Below, one piece after another: positions 1 to 10,140 of a stretch of DNA of 64,000 nucleotides (its first letter is position 1; the number at the start of each line of letters is the position of its first letter). The stretch is from Cymodocea nodosa. Its lineage: Eukaryota; Streptophyta; Magnoliopsida; Alismatales; Cymodoceaceae. The DNA lies in assembly GCA_036874045.1 (NCBI GenBank), contig CM072339.1, forward strand, positions 15,197,501 through 15,261,500, read 5' to 3'. The translations under genes were made by a program, and so were the position numbers. The notes beneath the pieces were generated by a model. It had not been told where the DNA came from, did not search any database, and was given only the letters and a program-made list of their open reading frames with translations.

Positions 1-2
1 TT

Positions 3-523
3 TATGCTACATACGCATTAATCAACCATATACAGGTGAACTGATATGATATTTTTGTTTCTCATATCTTATATTTGCAGAGTAAATTATTTTATGGTGA
101 TACAATTTTGAGAATTTGGCAAGTCAAACAAATATTACACCTTGGCCATAGAAAAGATTAAAGTCACGATCTTTCTCTGCAAAGGAACTCTAAAAATACC
201 AAGCGGCAGATACACCTATCCTCAGACAACAACAACAACAGGTTCGGCAAACACAGCAACAATCCATAGAATTTATAGAAACACAACAACATATAGATAT
301 ACAACAAGATATACATACAGATATACAACAAGGTATACACAGAAAAATACATACAGGTATAGATACAAACATACATACTGAATTTTTACAGCAACCATCA
401 CAAGTTTCTCAAAATGATTTAGATCAGGCATTACTTGATCAGATAAACAGAGTTAGTACAGATATTGCAAAGACAATTTCAGATACCTTGATTGATATTT
501 TTCAAAGACAAAGAGGCTTGTGA
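3..523 (+). pseudogene. C-terminal remnant of Sirevirus-like env-like ORF (family B)
   Basis: This is the tail of the third ORF of a Sirevirus-type copia element. Read from base 3, the translation aligns by eye with the env-like ORF of family A further right: the blocks YATYALINHIQ and SKLFYGD match YATYGLLNRIQ and SKLFYGD. A stop replaces a Trp codon after about 14 residues, and a frame change follows near 150. The end of the protein resumes at 221 and stops at 521-523. It is very rich in Gln, with a degenerate repeat of the type IQQDIHTD/IQQGIHRK, and closes with a segment like the family-A terminus (DLD..L.D.I....DI...ISD.L). It is followed by polypurine tracts and an LTR, so it is the 3' end of an element entering from the left. 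Function is unknown; 'env-like' is a positional name. Confidence 0.7.
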
Positions 524-786
524 TTATACAAATTATGTATTACATGATTTATTTTTTGTAATTTGTAACCTAAATCATTATGTAAACTATTTACTGATTT
601 TAAAGTTACGTGATTATTTTTCACAGTTTATGATATTAAACAATTTTTGCTTAATCCATAAATCCTATGTATGATTGATACTATCGTTTTGATTAATATA
701 TACTTAGTAAGATATCCTTCCTTACATTTATAAAACTTAACTTCCTAAAGGAGGAGAAAATAGTTTGTTTACTTTTTTATAATGCC
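524..786 (+). other. 3' untranslated region of family-B element
   Basis: AT-rich non-coding sequence between the end of the env-like ORF and the polypurine tracts. Its position and composition correspond to the stretch after the env-like ORF in family A. I see no gene in it. Confidence 0.55.
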
Positions 787-849
787 AAAAAGGGGGAGAT
801 ATAAATTATGTGACTTATTAGGTTTTGACATCATCAAAAAAGGGGAGAT
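787..849 (+). other. Two polypurine tracts before family-B LTR
   Basis: Two near-identical purine runs occur, AAAAAGGGGGAGAT at 787-800 and AAAAAAGGGGAGAT at 836-849. The second directly abuts the TGTTAGG start of the LTR and should be the functional plus-strand primer. Multiple polypurine tracts are a reported Sirevirus trait and recur in the other Sirevirus copies here. Confidence 0.75.
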
Positions 850-1700
850 TGTTAGGTATTTAATTTTGAAGATGTATGCTTTATTAACATATTTAAATAA
901 GTCTACATAATATTCTCTAAGTATATTTCTCTAAGTATAATAGTTAACAGATTATCAGAACGTTTCATTTTTATGTTGGATAAATTAAAGATTTTCGAAG
1001 AGCTAGATTTGAAATAGTTAAACTTTCGGATAGTTAACGTTTCGTTTTTGTCAAATACTTTATGTTAAAAACTCGTATAGTTAAGTTATCCGCACGTGTG
1101 TTTTTAATGTTTTAAGTTGTCACGTGTTTTCCATGTGCGTTCGGTAATGAAAAATCAAATAGTTAGATAACTGTTCGAGTTTTTATACGCATGGATAGAT
1201 AACTGTTCGAGTTTTATAAAAGGACTAACGAACATATAAGTTTCCTTGTTTAGTCACGTGTTTTGCAAGTGCAAGAACTCGAAGAGTTAAAAGATAAGTG
1301 TTCAAGTTTTGACAGGAGTTAAAGGATAAATGTTCGACTAAATCGAAGACTTAGAAGATATTCTACAAGACTCCAAGAAGATAAAATTTCGATGAATCTA
1401 CGAGTGGAGATCGTGGAAACTCAGATTGTCAGTGAAGAAAGTGGAAATTTAAATAGAAAGTAATTTGGATTAAAGAGAAAATTAGTACGTGGATTATGGA
1501 TTATGGATTGTGGATCAAGTGGATGAACATGCTGAACATGAAAGACAACAGAGTTCGACTACAAATAGAGAGTACGAGCTACATTACAACAGAGGATCTC
1601 AATCTCAAAAACCAAGTCTGAATATTCAATCTAGATCCCTAACTGAAAAGTTTTTCAGAATCAAAAGTCGAAAGATAATGAAGGAGATACAAAAGAACAA
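850..1700 (+). repeat. Family-B copia LTR (3' boundary unresolved)
   Basis: The LTR starts TGTTAGG directly after a polypurine tract. Its first 200 bases resemble 7984-8194. It contains several copies of the (T)CGGATAGTTA/GTTCGAGTTTT type motif and a TATA box (TATAAAAG, 1215-1222), so 850 to about 1245 would be U3. I could not find the usual terminal stretch ending in CA, so the right boundary is uncertain. Somewhere before 1858 the sequence becomes gypsy. A 74-codon open frame at 1489-1713 shows no similarity I recognise and is probably chance. Confidence 0.55.
1215..1222 (+). promoter_or_regulatory. TATA box of family-B LTR
   Basis: TATAAAAG lies about 365 bases into the LTR, placed as expected for the Pol II promoter that transcribes the element. 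Confidence 0.5.
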
Positions 1701-1857
1701 GGTATATAATTAATTACTTATCTTGAATTTATATTCAAACTCAGTTCATAGAGTTATTCATTAACACAACGAATTAAGTTCGTTGAGTTAGGTGTTAAGT
1801 TAACGAAACAATATTCATGCCTGCTAACATTTATTGTATTTACTGTAAAATCTTTTA

Positions 1858-3027
1858 CATTGAGGACAATGCAAAATGTAAGTATGGGGGGAGAGGTAAT
1901 TAGATTAAATCCAAGTGATCTTGTTAATTAGAAGAATTAAGATTGTGCTGCAAATTTTTATAGAAATTGAAAATTTTTTATGAATTTTCTGTAACTAACC
2001 AAAATTTCCTATAACTACCCGATAATTGAAACTATATCATCTTTAAGAACTATAACTACTTGAATGTTATATTTAGAATCTTATATAAGATACTACAAAT
2101 TTTACTATTAATACAAATCTAGATATAGTATCAATCAAATTATAGAAGCAAGATTATATGAGATTATTGATATGGATTCATGTTCAGTAAATTATAGAAG
2201 CAAGATTATATGAGATTTGTGTTTTATTACATATGTATGAATGAGATATGTATATATACTGTGTTGAAAAGAAAAAAAGAGGAAAAAAAGAGAAAAACTT
2301 TGAGAGTTTATTGATTTGTTTGATCATGAGCCTTTTGTACTTGAGTAGATAGGTATGTAGGGATTGTTGACCTAAAAAAGGACTCTTTAAATCTGGGAAC
2401 CTAAGATCCTAATCAGATTTGGGATTGTTGGCTGAAAGCTCGATACATAGGTACATTAAAAACCTCTTATATGATTCAAGCTTTTCAAATTAACTTTTAA
2501 AGTACAAATATGCAGATAATATTCTTAAAAGATAAAAGTGTTTTGTGTAATACAGAAATCTTTTGAATCGAGTATATTTTCTGTTATCTAAGATTACTAA
2601 AGTATGAATCAAGATTAGACTTTTGAAGTTGTTTATTTGAGATACAATTCATTATTCTTCTTGTTTTAATCATATTGAGTTGGATTGTGTTCTGATTCAT
2701 ATGTAGTTGAAATTTATTCTGAAAATCATATTGGAAAATTCAAGATAATAGATGTTTGAAAAAAGTAAAAATGATAATCTAATTACCACCTATATGATGC
2801 TAGTATATTTTGTATGTAATTTACATATGTTTAAATATATTTGCAAGTTGAAGAGGAGAAAATAATGTTAAAATAAATTACTGAAAAATATAGAATATCT
2901 TTATATTAATTTAATCTATGTATTTTGAAGAAAAAAATGAAGATTTAATTCTAGCATTTTACAAAGACCAACTAGTTAGATTTTAGTAGTTAGCTAAGGA
3001 ACTAGCAAAATTTAAGTATGGGGGAAG
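1858..3027 (+). mobile_element. Ty3/gypsy post-pol 3' region with polypurine tracts
   Basis: The block opens with a GAGGACAATGC...AAGTATGGGGGG signature (1861-1895), which in plant Athila/Tat gypsy elements marks the end of pol. It ends with a polypurine tract (AAGTATGGGGGAAG, 3014-3027) touching the LTR. It has no coding capacity. About 800 bases of it (roughly 2140-2860) are clearly similar to the spacer between RNase H and the env-like ORF of the family-A copia elements (20240-20960). A 29-base direct repeat with a 52-base period lies at 2137-2165 and 2189-2217. No env-like ORF is present between this region and the LTR. Confidence 0.65.
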
Positions 3028-5009
3028 TGTTTAGAATGGAAAAGTGCATAATATTAATGGTTAAATGATTGCTAATTGCATAATATTCAGCTTATCATAT
3101 GAGAATTAAGTCATTATGTTATAATTGCACTATTATATGCTTTAATGAAAGAATCTACATAATTTCAAGGAATTAGTGTTAATTAAGTACATTTCTGAAC
3201 TATCGGTAAATTACAGGCTTTTTAATTCTTAAGTATCCAAATTTTCTGTTATTTTGGAGAGTTATATTTCATGTACCGGACATTTATGTTTTAAACGTTT
3301 AAAGAATATTTTATTATTTCTTGGAGTACACATGTTGAAACCTTAATGTATGACTTAAGTGAATGTTCGATAAGTTATCTATTAACTATCCAAAATGCAT
3401 CTAAACATCAGATAGTTAAGTTTATAAGTATCCGAAATATCTAAACTCATTAGGTTAGAATTATGCATGTGTTAAATTTAAATGTTTTATTATGTCATGT
3501 GAACTGCACATGTTTAACTCGTTAAGTTAACATAACTATACGCATTGAGTTACATGAATATATACTAAGGTAACGTGTTGTGTTAGTGTTATAAGCTTAT
3601 AAGTTATTTCTTTATTGCACGTGTTTTATAATTAAGTCAACGAAGTAAGTTTGTTGAGTTAACTGTAACTCCACAGACCATTTATTTGCTAACATGCCAT
3701 TGTAGTAGTTGTAGAAACAGGAAATACGAAGGAAAACCATGATCGCACGTATCACACAGGAATTCACTTGTGCAATGAAGAAGAAATCACCATCATTGAT
3801 ATGAATGAAGGAAATCTAATTGATTATTTAAGTAGAAGCAGTTACTACTGAAAGAAATATAAAAGATGAAGAAAAAGACTATGAGAAAAGGGTGGAGAAC
3901 CACGCTAACTGCAGGAAGCATTGGAAGTTCCCTGAAGCTCCACACCACACCACCAAAATCACCAACCATCGGAGGTCTGTGAGGATACTTTCTAGATGTC
4001 AAGTCGATTCTAAGCCAAACACGGTAACTAGCAACCATTGTGAGGAGTGATCACATCGCAGAAAAGGAAGCCATTTTCATCAAGCACTAACTCATATCTT
4101 AGGAGATCGTAAAACTTCTAACCTTGGTTTCAAGTTGATACCAGTATGCTGAAGAGGAGATCATCTTACAATTCTTGGTTCGCGATTCTATAGGGAGAGG
4201 AGGCAAGATTGTAAGTGATTAAGTTTTCAATGATGTAATCGCATTACATGTAGTGACAGAAGTTTTTACCATTGATAGAGATTTTTACATTTCACCTTTC
4301 GCTCTTCTTCAGGAACATATCAAAACAAAAATACCAAAAACAACTAATTATATGTGTTTACATTTAGTATTAAAGTGTTGTATTATTTGTTTTGTATCGT
4401 GATTAATGTTATCATTATCAATATTGTGAATGCTTTATGTTTATTTGATTTAGAAAATAGAAAATAGTTTTATCATTTACTGAACTTGATTCGACCTAGA
4501 TACTTAAAGATTTTAATGGTTACTATTTGAAATATCTAAATGTTAGTGTTGCTTAATGACAAATCTAATATTAATTAACACTAAAGAGCTTAATTGATGT
4601 TATTTACATTTTGTGGAATCGCCCAATGGTTGGCTGAATTCCTTTGTAAATATCGGTATTTAATTGGAAAGGTAGGCTCGTGGAGTTAACTTAAGTCCAT
4701 GAGGTTAGTCCATTGAGTTAACCATAACTCCATGAACTAAGTCCATTGAGTTAACTGTAACTCAACGGAGTGCTTAACTGAACATATATAAACTCTAATA
4801 TAAAAATCGAAATAGTACACAATTCTTACTCAATCTTTGTGCGATCGACCTGTACTTGCACACAAATACAATATACACTGTGCACTTGCAGTTAAAATAC
4901 AAATTGGACTTAATATCTAATTTTTGTGAAAGGTTGTTTGTTTACTTCTAAAAGACTTTAGTAATATAAGCATAAAAACAAATAAAAGAAGTTTTCACAA
5001 ACCCGAACA
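3028..5009 (+). repeat. Ty3/gypsy 3' LTR (about 1.98 kb)
   Basis: Starts TGTTTAGAATGG just after the polypurine tract and ends GAACA. It is homologous over its length to the solo LTR at 47965-49785, which is in the opposite orientation. The LTR ends within the last recognisable codons of the neighbouring minus-strand Athila integrase (5010), so this element probably inserted there; the matching left target duplication is outside the window. Positions 3515-3623 match the family-A copia LTR, including a G-box at 3618-3623. Confidence 0.75.
3793..4092 (-). other. Antisense open frame inside gypsy LTR
   Basis: On the strand opposite the LTR, an open frame of 81 codons (3793-4038) continues upstream to about 4092 through one stop. 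The same frame is present as a longer open reading frame in the solo LTR (48849-49193), with shared residues VWLRID.TS.KYPHRPPM.GD. I recognise no family. It may be a captured coding fragment, an antisense ORF or a chance frame preserved by LTR identity. Confidence 0.3.
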
Positions 5010-5960
5010 CCCATCTAGATCTTAATTTTCCTAGATGGTTATGAAGTCTAGTCATGTAAAGATATACTTCTTGTCCTATTTCAAAAGTTTTTGAAATAAT
5101 TTTCTTATCATTCCAAAACTTCATTTTCTCCTTTTCTTTTATAGTTTTTGAATAAGCTTCATTCCTAAATTCTTCTAACTCAATTAATTACATTTTTTTA
5201 TTTTCAACACCTTGATTTAAATTAGTGTTTAGAGTTTTTAATGCCCAATAAGCTTTATGTTTAATTTCAGTTGGTAAATGACAACTTTTTCCATATACTA
5301 TCCTAAAAGGTGACATACCTAATCTTGTCTTATAAGCAGTTCTATAAGCCCAAAGTGCATCTATTAATCTATTAGCCCAATCTTTTTTAGTATGATTTAC
5401 TACTTTTTCTAAGATTAACTTAATTTGTTTGTTTGCACTTTCTACTTGTCCACTTGTTTGCAGATGATATGATGTTGCTATTTTGTGATTTACTCTATAT
5501 TTCTTCATTAAGGCTTCAAAACTTCTATTGTAGAAATGAGTTCTTCTATCACTAATAATACCTTTAGGTATTCCAAATCTAGCAATTATATTAGTTCTTA
5601 TAAAATGTATTACCACTTTGTTGTCATTAGTTTTTATAAGAATAGTTTCTATTCATTTATATACGTAATCTACCCCCAACAATATATAATTAAATTGATT
5701 AGACATAGGAAATGGACCCATAAAATCTATTCCCCACATATCAAAGATTTCAACCTCAACAATAGGATTCAGAGACATCATATTCCTTTTTGATATACTT
5801 CCTATTTGTTGATATTTTAAACAACTTAAGTAATATTTGTGAGCATCTTTGAATAGTGTTGGCCAATAAAATCCACTTTGCAGAATTTTGGCAGTAGTTT
5901 TCCCTAAACCAAAATATCCTCCACATGCTTGGTCATGGTAGAAAGACAATATGCTTTAAT
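5010..5960 (-). pseudogene. pol: Athila-type integrase remnant
   Basis: Ty3/gypsy integrase would insert element DNA into the genome. 5653-5949 covers the zinc-binding region and the start of the core; the Cys pair is degenerate (CLKYQ instead of the usual C..C), and the first catalytic Asp region is seen in WGIDFMGPFP. 5188-5616 holds the rest of the core with IISD, the HPQTSGQVE-type motif as HLQTSGQVESAN, and the ALWAYRTAYKT and GMSPF.IVYGK.CHLP blocks typical of the Athila lineage. After a stop near 5183 the C-terminal part continues (EVYLYMTRLH, GKLRSRW) and is cut by the gypsy LTR at 5009. Frameshifts and stops make it non-functional. Confidence 0.85.
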
Positions 5961-6590
5961 ATTCAGTTTCTAGAATACACCTTAAAACCAGATCAGGACA
6001 TTTCTTAAATAAGTATGGGTCTTCCCAATAATAATATTTCACTCTTGAAAGGAACAATTTCTTATCCTGTCTATTTCAATCCTTAGGTGTTAAACTAGTA
6101 ACTAAGTAATTAACTATATATGCATATCAAGGTATTGTATTTATGGTCATTAATTGTTCATTACGAAAATTATCCTTAATTTCAATGTTTGATTTTTCTA
6201 TTTGTAATCTTGATAAATGGTCTGCTACTATATTCTCACAACCTTTTTTATCTTTAATTTCTAGATCAAATTCTTGCAATCACAATATCCACCGAATCAA
6301 CCTAGGTTTAATCTATTTCTTTGCTATTAGGTGTTTTAAGCTAAATGATCCATGTATACTATCACTTTAGCTCCAATCAAATATGATCTAAACTTTTCTA
6401 AGGCAAACACAATAGCTAATACTTCTTTTTCAGTAGTTGTATAATTAACTTGAGCATCATTTAAAGTTTTGCTTGCATAATGAATCACTCTAGGAGATTT
6501 TTCTATCTTCTATCCCAGCATTGCTCCTATAGCAAAATCAAATGCATCACACATTAATTCAAATGGTTGGCTCCAATTAGGTGCTTGTAT
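5961..6590 (-). pseudogene. pol: Athila-type RNase H remnant
   Basis: This RNase H would degrade the RNA template during reverse transcription. Reading minus-strand, I see CDAFDFAIGAMLG, then YASKTLNDAQVNYTTTEKE, FALEKFRSYL and IVYMDH near 6340-6560. The tether follows: LIRWILWLQEFDLEI and ENIVADHLSRL near 6140-6300. These are standard Ty3/gypsy RNase H blocks in the correct order between RT and integrase. Several in-frame stops interrupt it. Confidence 0.8.
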
Positions 6591-7440
6591 TATAGGGGTT
6601 GAAATTAAGCTAGTTTTAAGCTTGAAAAATGCTTCTTTGCAATTTTTATCAAAGTTGAATAGGACATCTTTTAATAGATTAGTTAAAGGTCTAGCTATTT
6701 GCTAAAATCATTAATGAATCTTCTATAAAATCCTACATGCCCTAGAAATGATCTAATATCTTTTACTGATTTAGGTTCTGGTAGATTAGAAATTACTTCT
6801 ATCTTAGCTTTATCTACTTCTAGCCCTTTTATTGAAACATGTTCCAAGACTATTCCTTGTTTAACCATGAAGTGACATTTTTCCCAATTTAGAACCAGAT
6901 TTTTTTCCACACAACATTTTAATACTTGGTCTAAATTGTTTAAACACACTTCATAGGAAGTTTCTTATATAGTAAAATTATTCTTAAATATTTCTAAAAA
7001 ATCTTCAGTCATTCTAGTGAATATGCCTTGCATACACCTTTGAAAGGTAGTTGGTGCATTGCATAATCTGAATGACATCCTCTTAAAAGCATGAGTTCTA
7101 TTAGGACATGTGAAAGTTGTTTTCTCTTGATCCTCTAATGCTATTAGAACTTGGTTATATCCTGAATAATCATCTAGGAAACAAAACTATTCTTGGCTTG
7201 CTAATTTCTTTAGCATTTGATCTATAAAAAGTAAGGGAAAATGATATTTCCTAGTCATAGCATTCAACTTCCTATAGTCTATACACACTCTCTAGCCTAA
7301 TTGAATTCTAATAGGTATCAAGTCCTGACTTTCATTCCTAATAACTATTAATCTTGATTTATTAGTAACTACATGGATTGGACTAACCCATGAGCTATCA
7401 AAAATCAGATAAATTATGTCATTATCTAATCATTTCACTA
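6591..7440 (-). pseudogene. pol: Athila-type reverse transcriptase remnant
   Basis: The order of blocks is VCIDYRKLNAMTRKYHFPLLFIDQM (near 7280), CFLDDYSGYNQV, the APTTFQRCMQGIF region (near 7050), then the active site and the thumb block FLGHVGFYRRFI (6695-6760). The catalytic F.DD motif reads IFKNNF (near 6985), so both catalytic aspartates are lost. In-frame stops occur at several places. This enzyme is dead. Confidence 0.85.
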
Positions 7441-7983
7441 TTTTGTTCCTGACTACTTCTTTAAGGTTTGGATTTTATTTCCTCTCAAAAATTCTAGCTA
7501 GTTTATCGTTCTCTTCTAAATATATATGGTGATAACATATAATTGCACTTAACTCTTTTATATCAACCATAGTCCATCCTATTGCCTCTTTATAAGTTTT
7601 TACTACATATTTTAATTTAGAAATTTGATCTTCTTTTAAATCTGAAGCAATAATGATTAAGCATGTTCGTTTTTCTTTTAGAAATATATAAGTTAATACA
7701 GGAGGTAAATGTTTTAAATCTAAATGTTAACCATTAGAGCCTAGAGCTCCTAATTTAACATTTTCATCTTCAATATTAACCTCTTCTTGATCTCCTTCTA
7801 CATCTATACTTTCACTTACTTCTAAAGTTTCAGAATCTAATCACCTATTTAATTCTTCTTGCAACACATTATCTAGCATATCTCCTTCATCCTCTAAAAA
7901 GTTTATAGTATGTAAGGACATTTCTAACTCCTTAAACTTTTCTAGTTTGAAAATATTTACTTGAATATCCTCATTACCATATG
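7441..7983 (-). pseudogene. pol: Athila-type pol, region upstream of RT
   Basis: The minus-strand translation contains LKHLPPVLTYIFL, VVKTYKEAIGWTMVDIKELS and the leading edge of RT (SSWVSPIHVV). These match the conserved linker between protease and RT in Athila elements. Two or more stops interrupt it. Acidic sequence (7740-7983) lies further upstream. The element is cut at 7984 by a family-B LTR; gag and protease are not in the window. Confidence 0.7.
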
Positions 7984-8194
7984 TGTTAGGAATTTTGTTT
8001 TTATGATAAATGCTTTATTAAATTTTATAAATAAGTCTAAATAATATTTTCTAAGTATAATAATCATGTATTTAAATGTTGACAAGTTATCGAAAAGTTT
8101 CATTTAAAATTTCGGATAGTTAACTTTTAGATAGTTAAAGTTTTCGGATAGTTAAAGTTTTAGAATTATTAGATTTTCGGATAGTTAACGTTTC
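7984..8194 (+). repeat. Family-B LTR fragment (5' end)
   Basis: Starts TGTTAGGAATTTTG and follows the same course as 850-1060, including AAATAAGTCTA..ATAATATT and repeated CGGATAGTTAA motifs. It is cut at 8195 by the family-A LTR. Only the first 211 bases of the LTR remain. Confidence 0.7.
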
Positions 8195-9596
8195 TATAGG
8201 ATTGTATGGCTACACAAGAGGGGGGTGAATTGTGTTTTTCAACATTTTTGATTATAATTGAAACTTTAAAACTCAAAAACAAGTTGAGACATTATTTTCA
8301 TAAAATCATTTTTATTCAAGGTTTCAATTACAATATACAATTCAATTCTCCTCAGAAATTGTAGATGTAATTATATATCAATACCATGCTTCATCTATAC
8401 AATTTCATAACTACAAACAGAGAAAACTAATTTGCAGAATTTAAAACATTTCTCCCTGTTTGAGATCTTTCTTCTTCTTCTTCTCTTTCTTCTTCAACAA
8501 TTCTTCAGTGACGAATATCTATTCTTTCTCTGCTTCACCGAATTTGCTTTCTTTTGATACTCTAAATCTTCAGTGACATAAATCTGACCTTTTCTGCTTC
8601 ACTGAATTTTCTTCCATCTAATACTTCAAATCTTCAATGACATATATCTTACCTTTTTTCTGCTTCACTGAATTTTCTTCTACCTGATACTTCAAATCTT
8701 TAGTGACATATATCTTACCTTTTTTCTACTTCACTGAATTTTTTTCCACCTAAGAGCTTTTACCTAAAGAGGTGTTTTTGATCTCTAAAAAGATTTTTCA
8801 TTTAGTGTGAAGGGATAATTGATCAACGAGAATTTCATGCCTTTTATATAGTATCTTCATTTCATGCATATCCTCCACGTTTAATCACTATCAGTCTTCC
8901 ACTTCTTTACGTGTTTTCTTTTTCCTTCATCAAAATACACACGTTCTGACCAACATTTACATTTCGAATTGATTCATATACAGTAGTTGTTAGAACGTGT
9001 GTAACAGCAATATAGCTATCATTTACATTTTCATAGCTAACCTAATGCATTGCCTTAGTGTACAATATAGCAACTCAACGCGTTTACTTATGTTAACTTA
9101 ACAAGTTAAACATGTGCACCTCACGTGATACAATATAACATTTGTAACTTATAATATCACCACGTGTACAACACTAACTTAACGAGTTCGTCTCTTCTTT
9201 TACTCACTAACTTAACGAGTTCTCACATGACCTATTTTAACCTTTAAGCCTCTAACTTAATGAGTTCTCACGTGATCTCTATACAAATAACACTCTAACT
9301 TAACGAGTTGTCTAAACGTGCACTGTTCATGATATAGAAGATATAACTTTAAAACATATCATGCTTTTCAATAAAAACATACGTTAACTTAACATTTAGT
9401 TAAATGAGAAATTAATGCAATGAAACGACTAGTTATTAACTTAGCATAATTTTAGATCCAATACAGACAAGTATTTATATCAGTAAACTTTTTTCTGTAT
9501 TAATTGATGTACTTAATTTCCTTTTACAAGCAATAGTAATTGAGCAAATATGATTATTTTCATTCAGCACACATCATCAAAACAAAATACTCAACA
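8195..9596 (-). repeat. Family-A Sirevirus 3' LTR (copy E0, internally deleted)
   Basis: The reverse complement begins TGTTGAG (at 9596) and ends near the CCTACA-type terminus (mutated to CCTATA at 8195). It is collinear with 12499-14280 but 380 bases shorter, lacking part of the mid-U3 near 8975-9000. A TATA box lies at 8841-8848. The env-like region and polypurine tract lie at higher coordinates, which makes it the 3' LTR of a minus-strand element. Confidence 0.85.
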
Positions 9597-9962
9597 ATCT
9601 CCCCCTTTTCGATGATGACAAAATCATATTAAATCAATTATGAAATATATTAAACTCAACGAAGCATATTCGTTGGGTTAACTTTTAATTCAACAAACAA
9701 GTTTGTTGACTTAAGTTCACTAAAGCTTATTTCTATTGTTTGTGTAAATTTCACCTCTCAGAAATAAAACTTTTAGATGTCAATAATTACATAAGTATCA
9801 TTTCTCCCCCTTTCATTATATAATTTAATAACCATATAATTTTCTTTCAGATTACATTATCATCTGTCAGATTACAATAACCATATAAATATCATCTCAC
9901 TTTATAATATATGCAATTAAAATCATAATCATCTTCTTTTATAACATGTCTCCCCATTTTTG
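9597..9962 (-). other. Three polypurine tracts of copy E0
   Basis: Read on the minus strand, purine runs of the AAAAGGGGGAGAT type occur at 9597-9610 (touching the LTR), 9801-9814 and 9949-9962. The first should be the plus-strand primer; the others form the multiple-tract pattern of Sireviruses. The rest of the interval to 10140 is AT-rich and non-coding. Confidence 0.65.
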
Positions 9963-10140
9963 TCATTAATCAAAAAGATGATTACATAGAATATATATAT
10001 AGCAAGAGACATATTTACAACAACGCTTTCTTTAAACAATAATAAGAATTGTAAACATTTACAGAAAAATGAATTGTTCAATGAATCAAACAATGAATAC
10101 AAACATTACATTTTGTATTCAAATACAAGCAAACAGACAA

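Noticed and set aside
142..381. 79-codon plus-strand frame rich in Thr/Tyr/Arg repeats
   Set aside because: It is a frame shadow of the Gln-rich env-like tail, whose real frame starts at 221 and aligns with family A.
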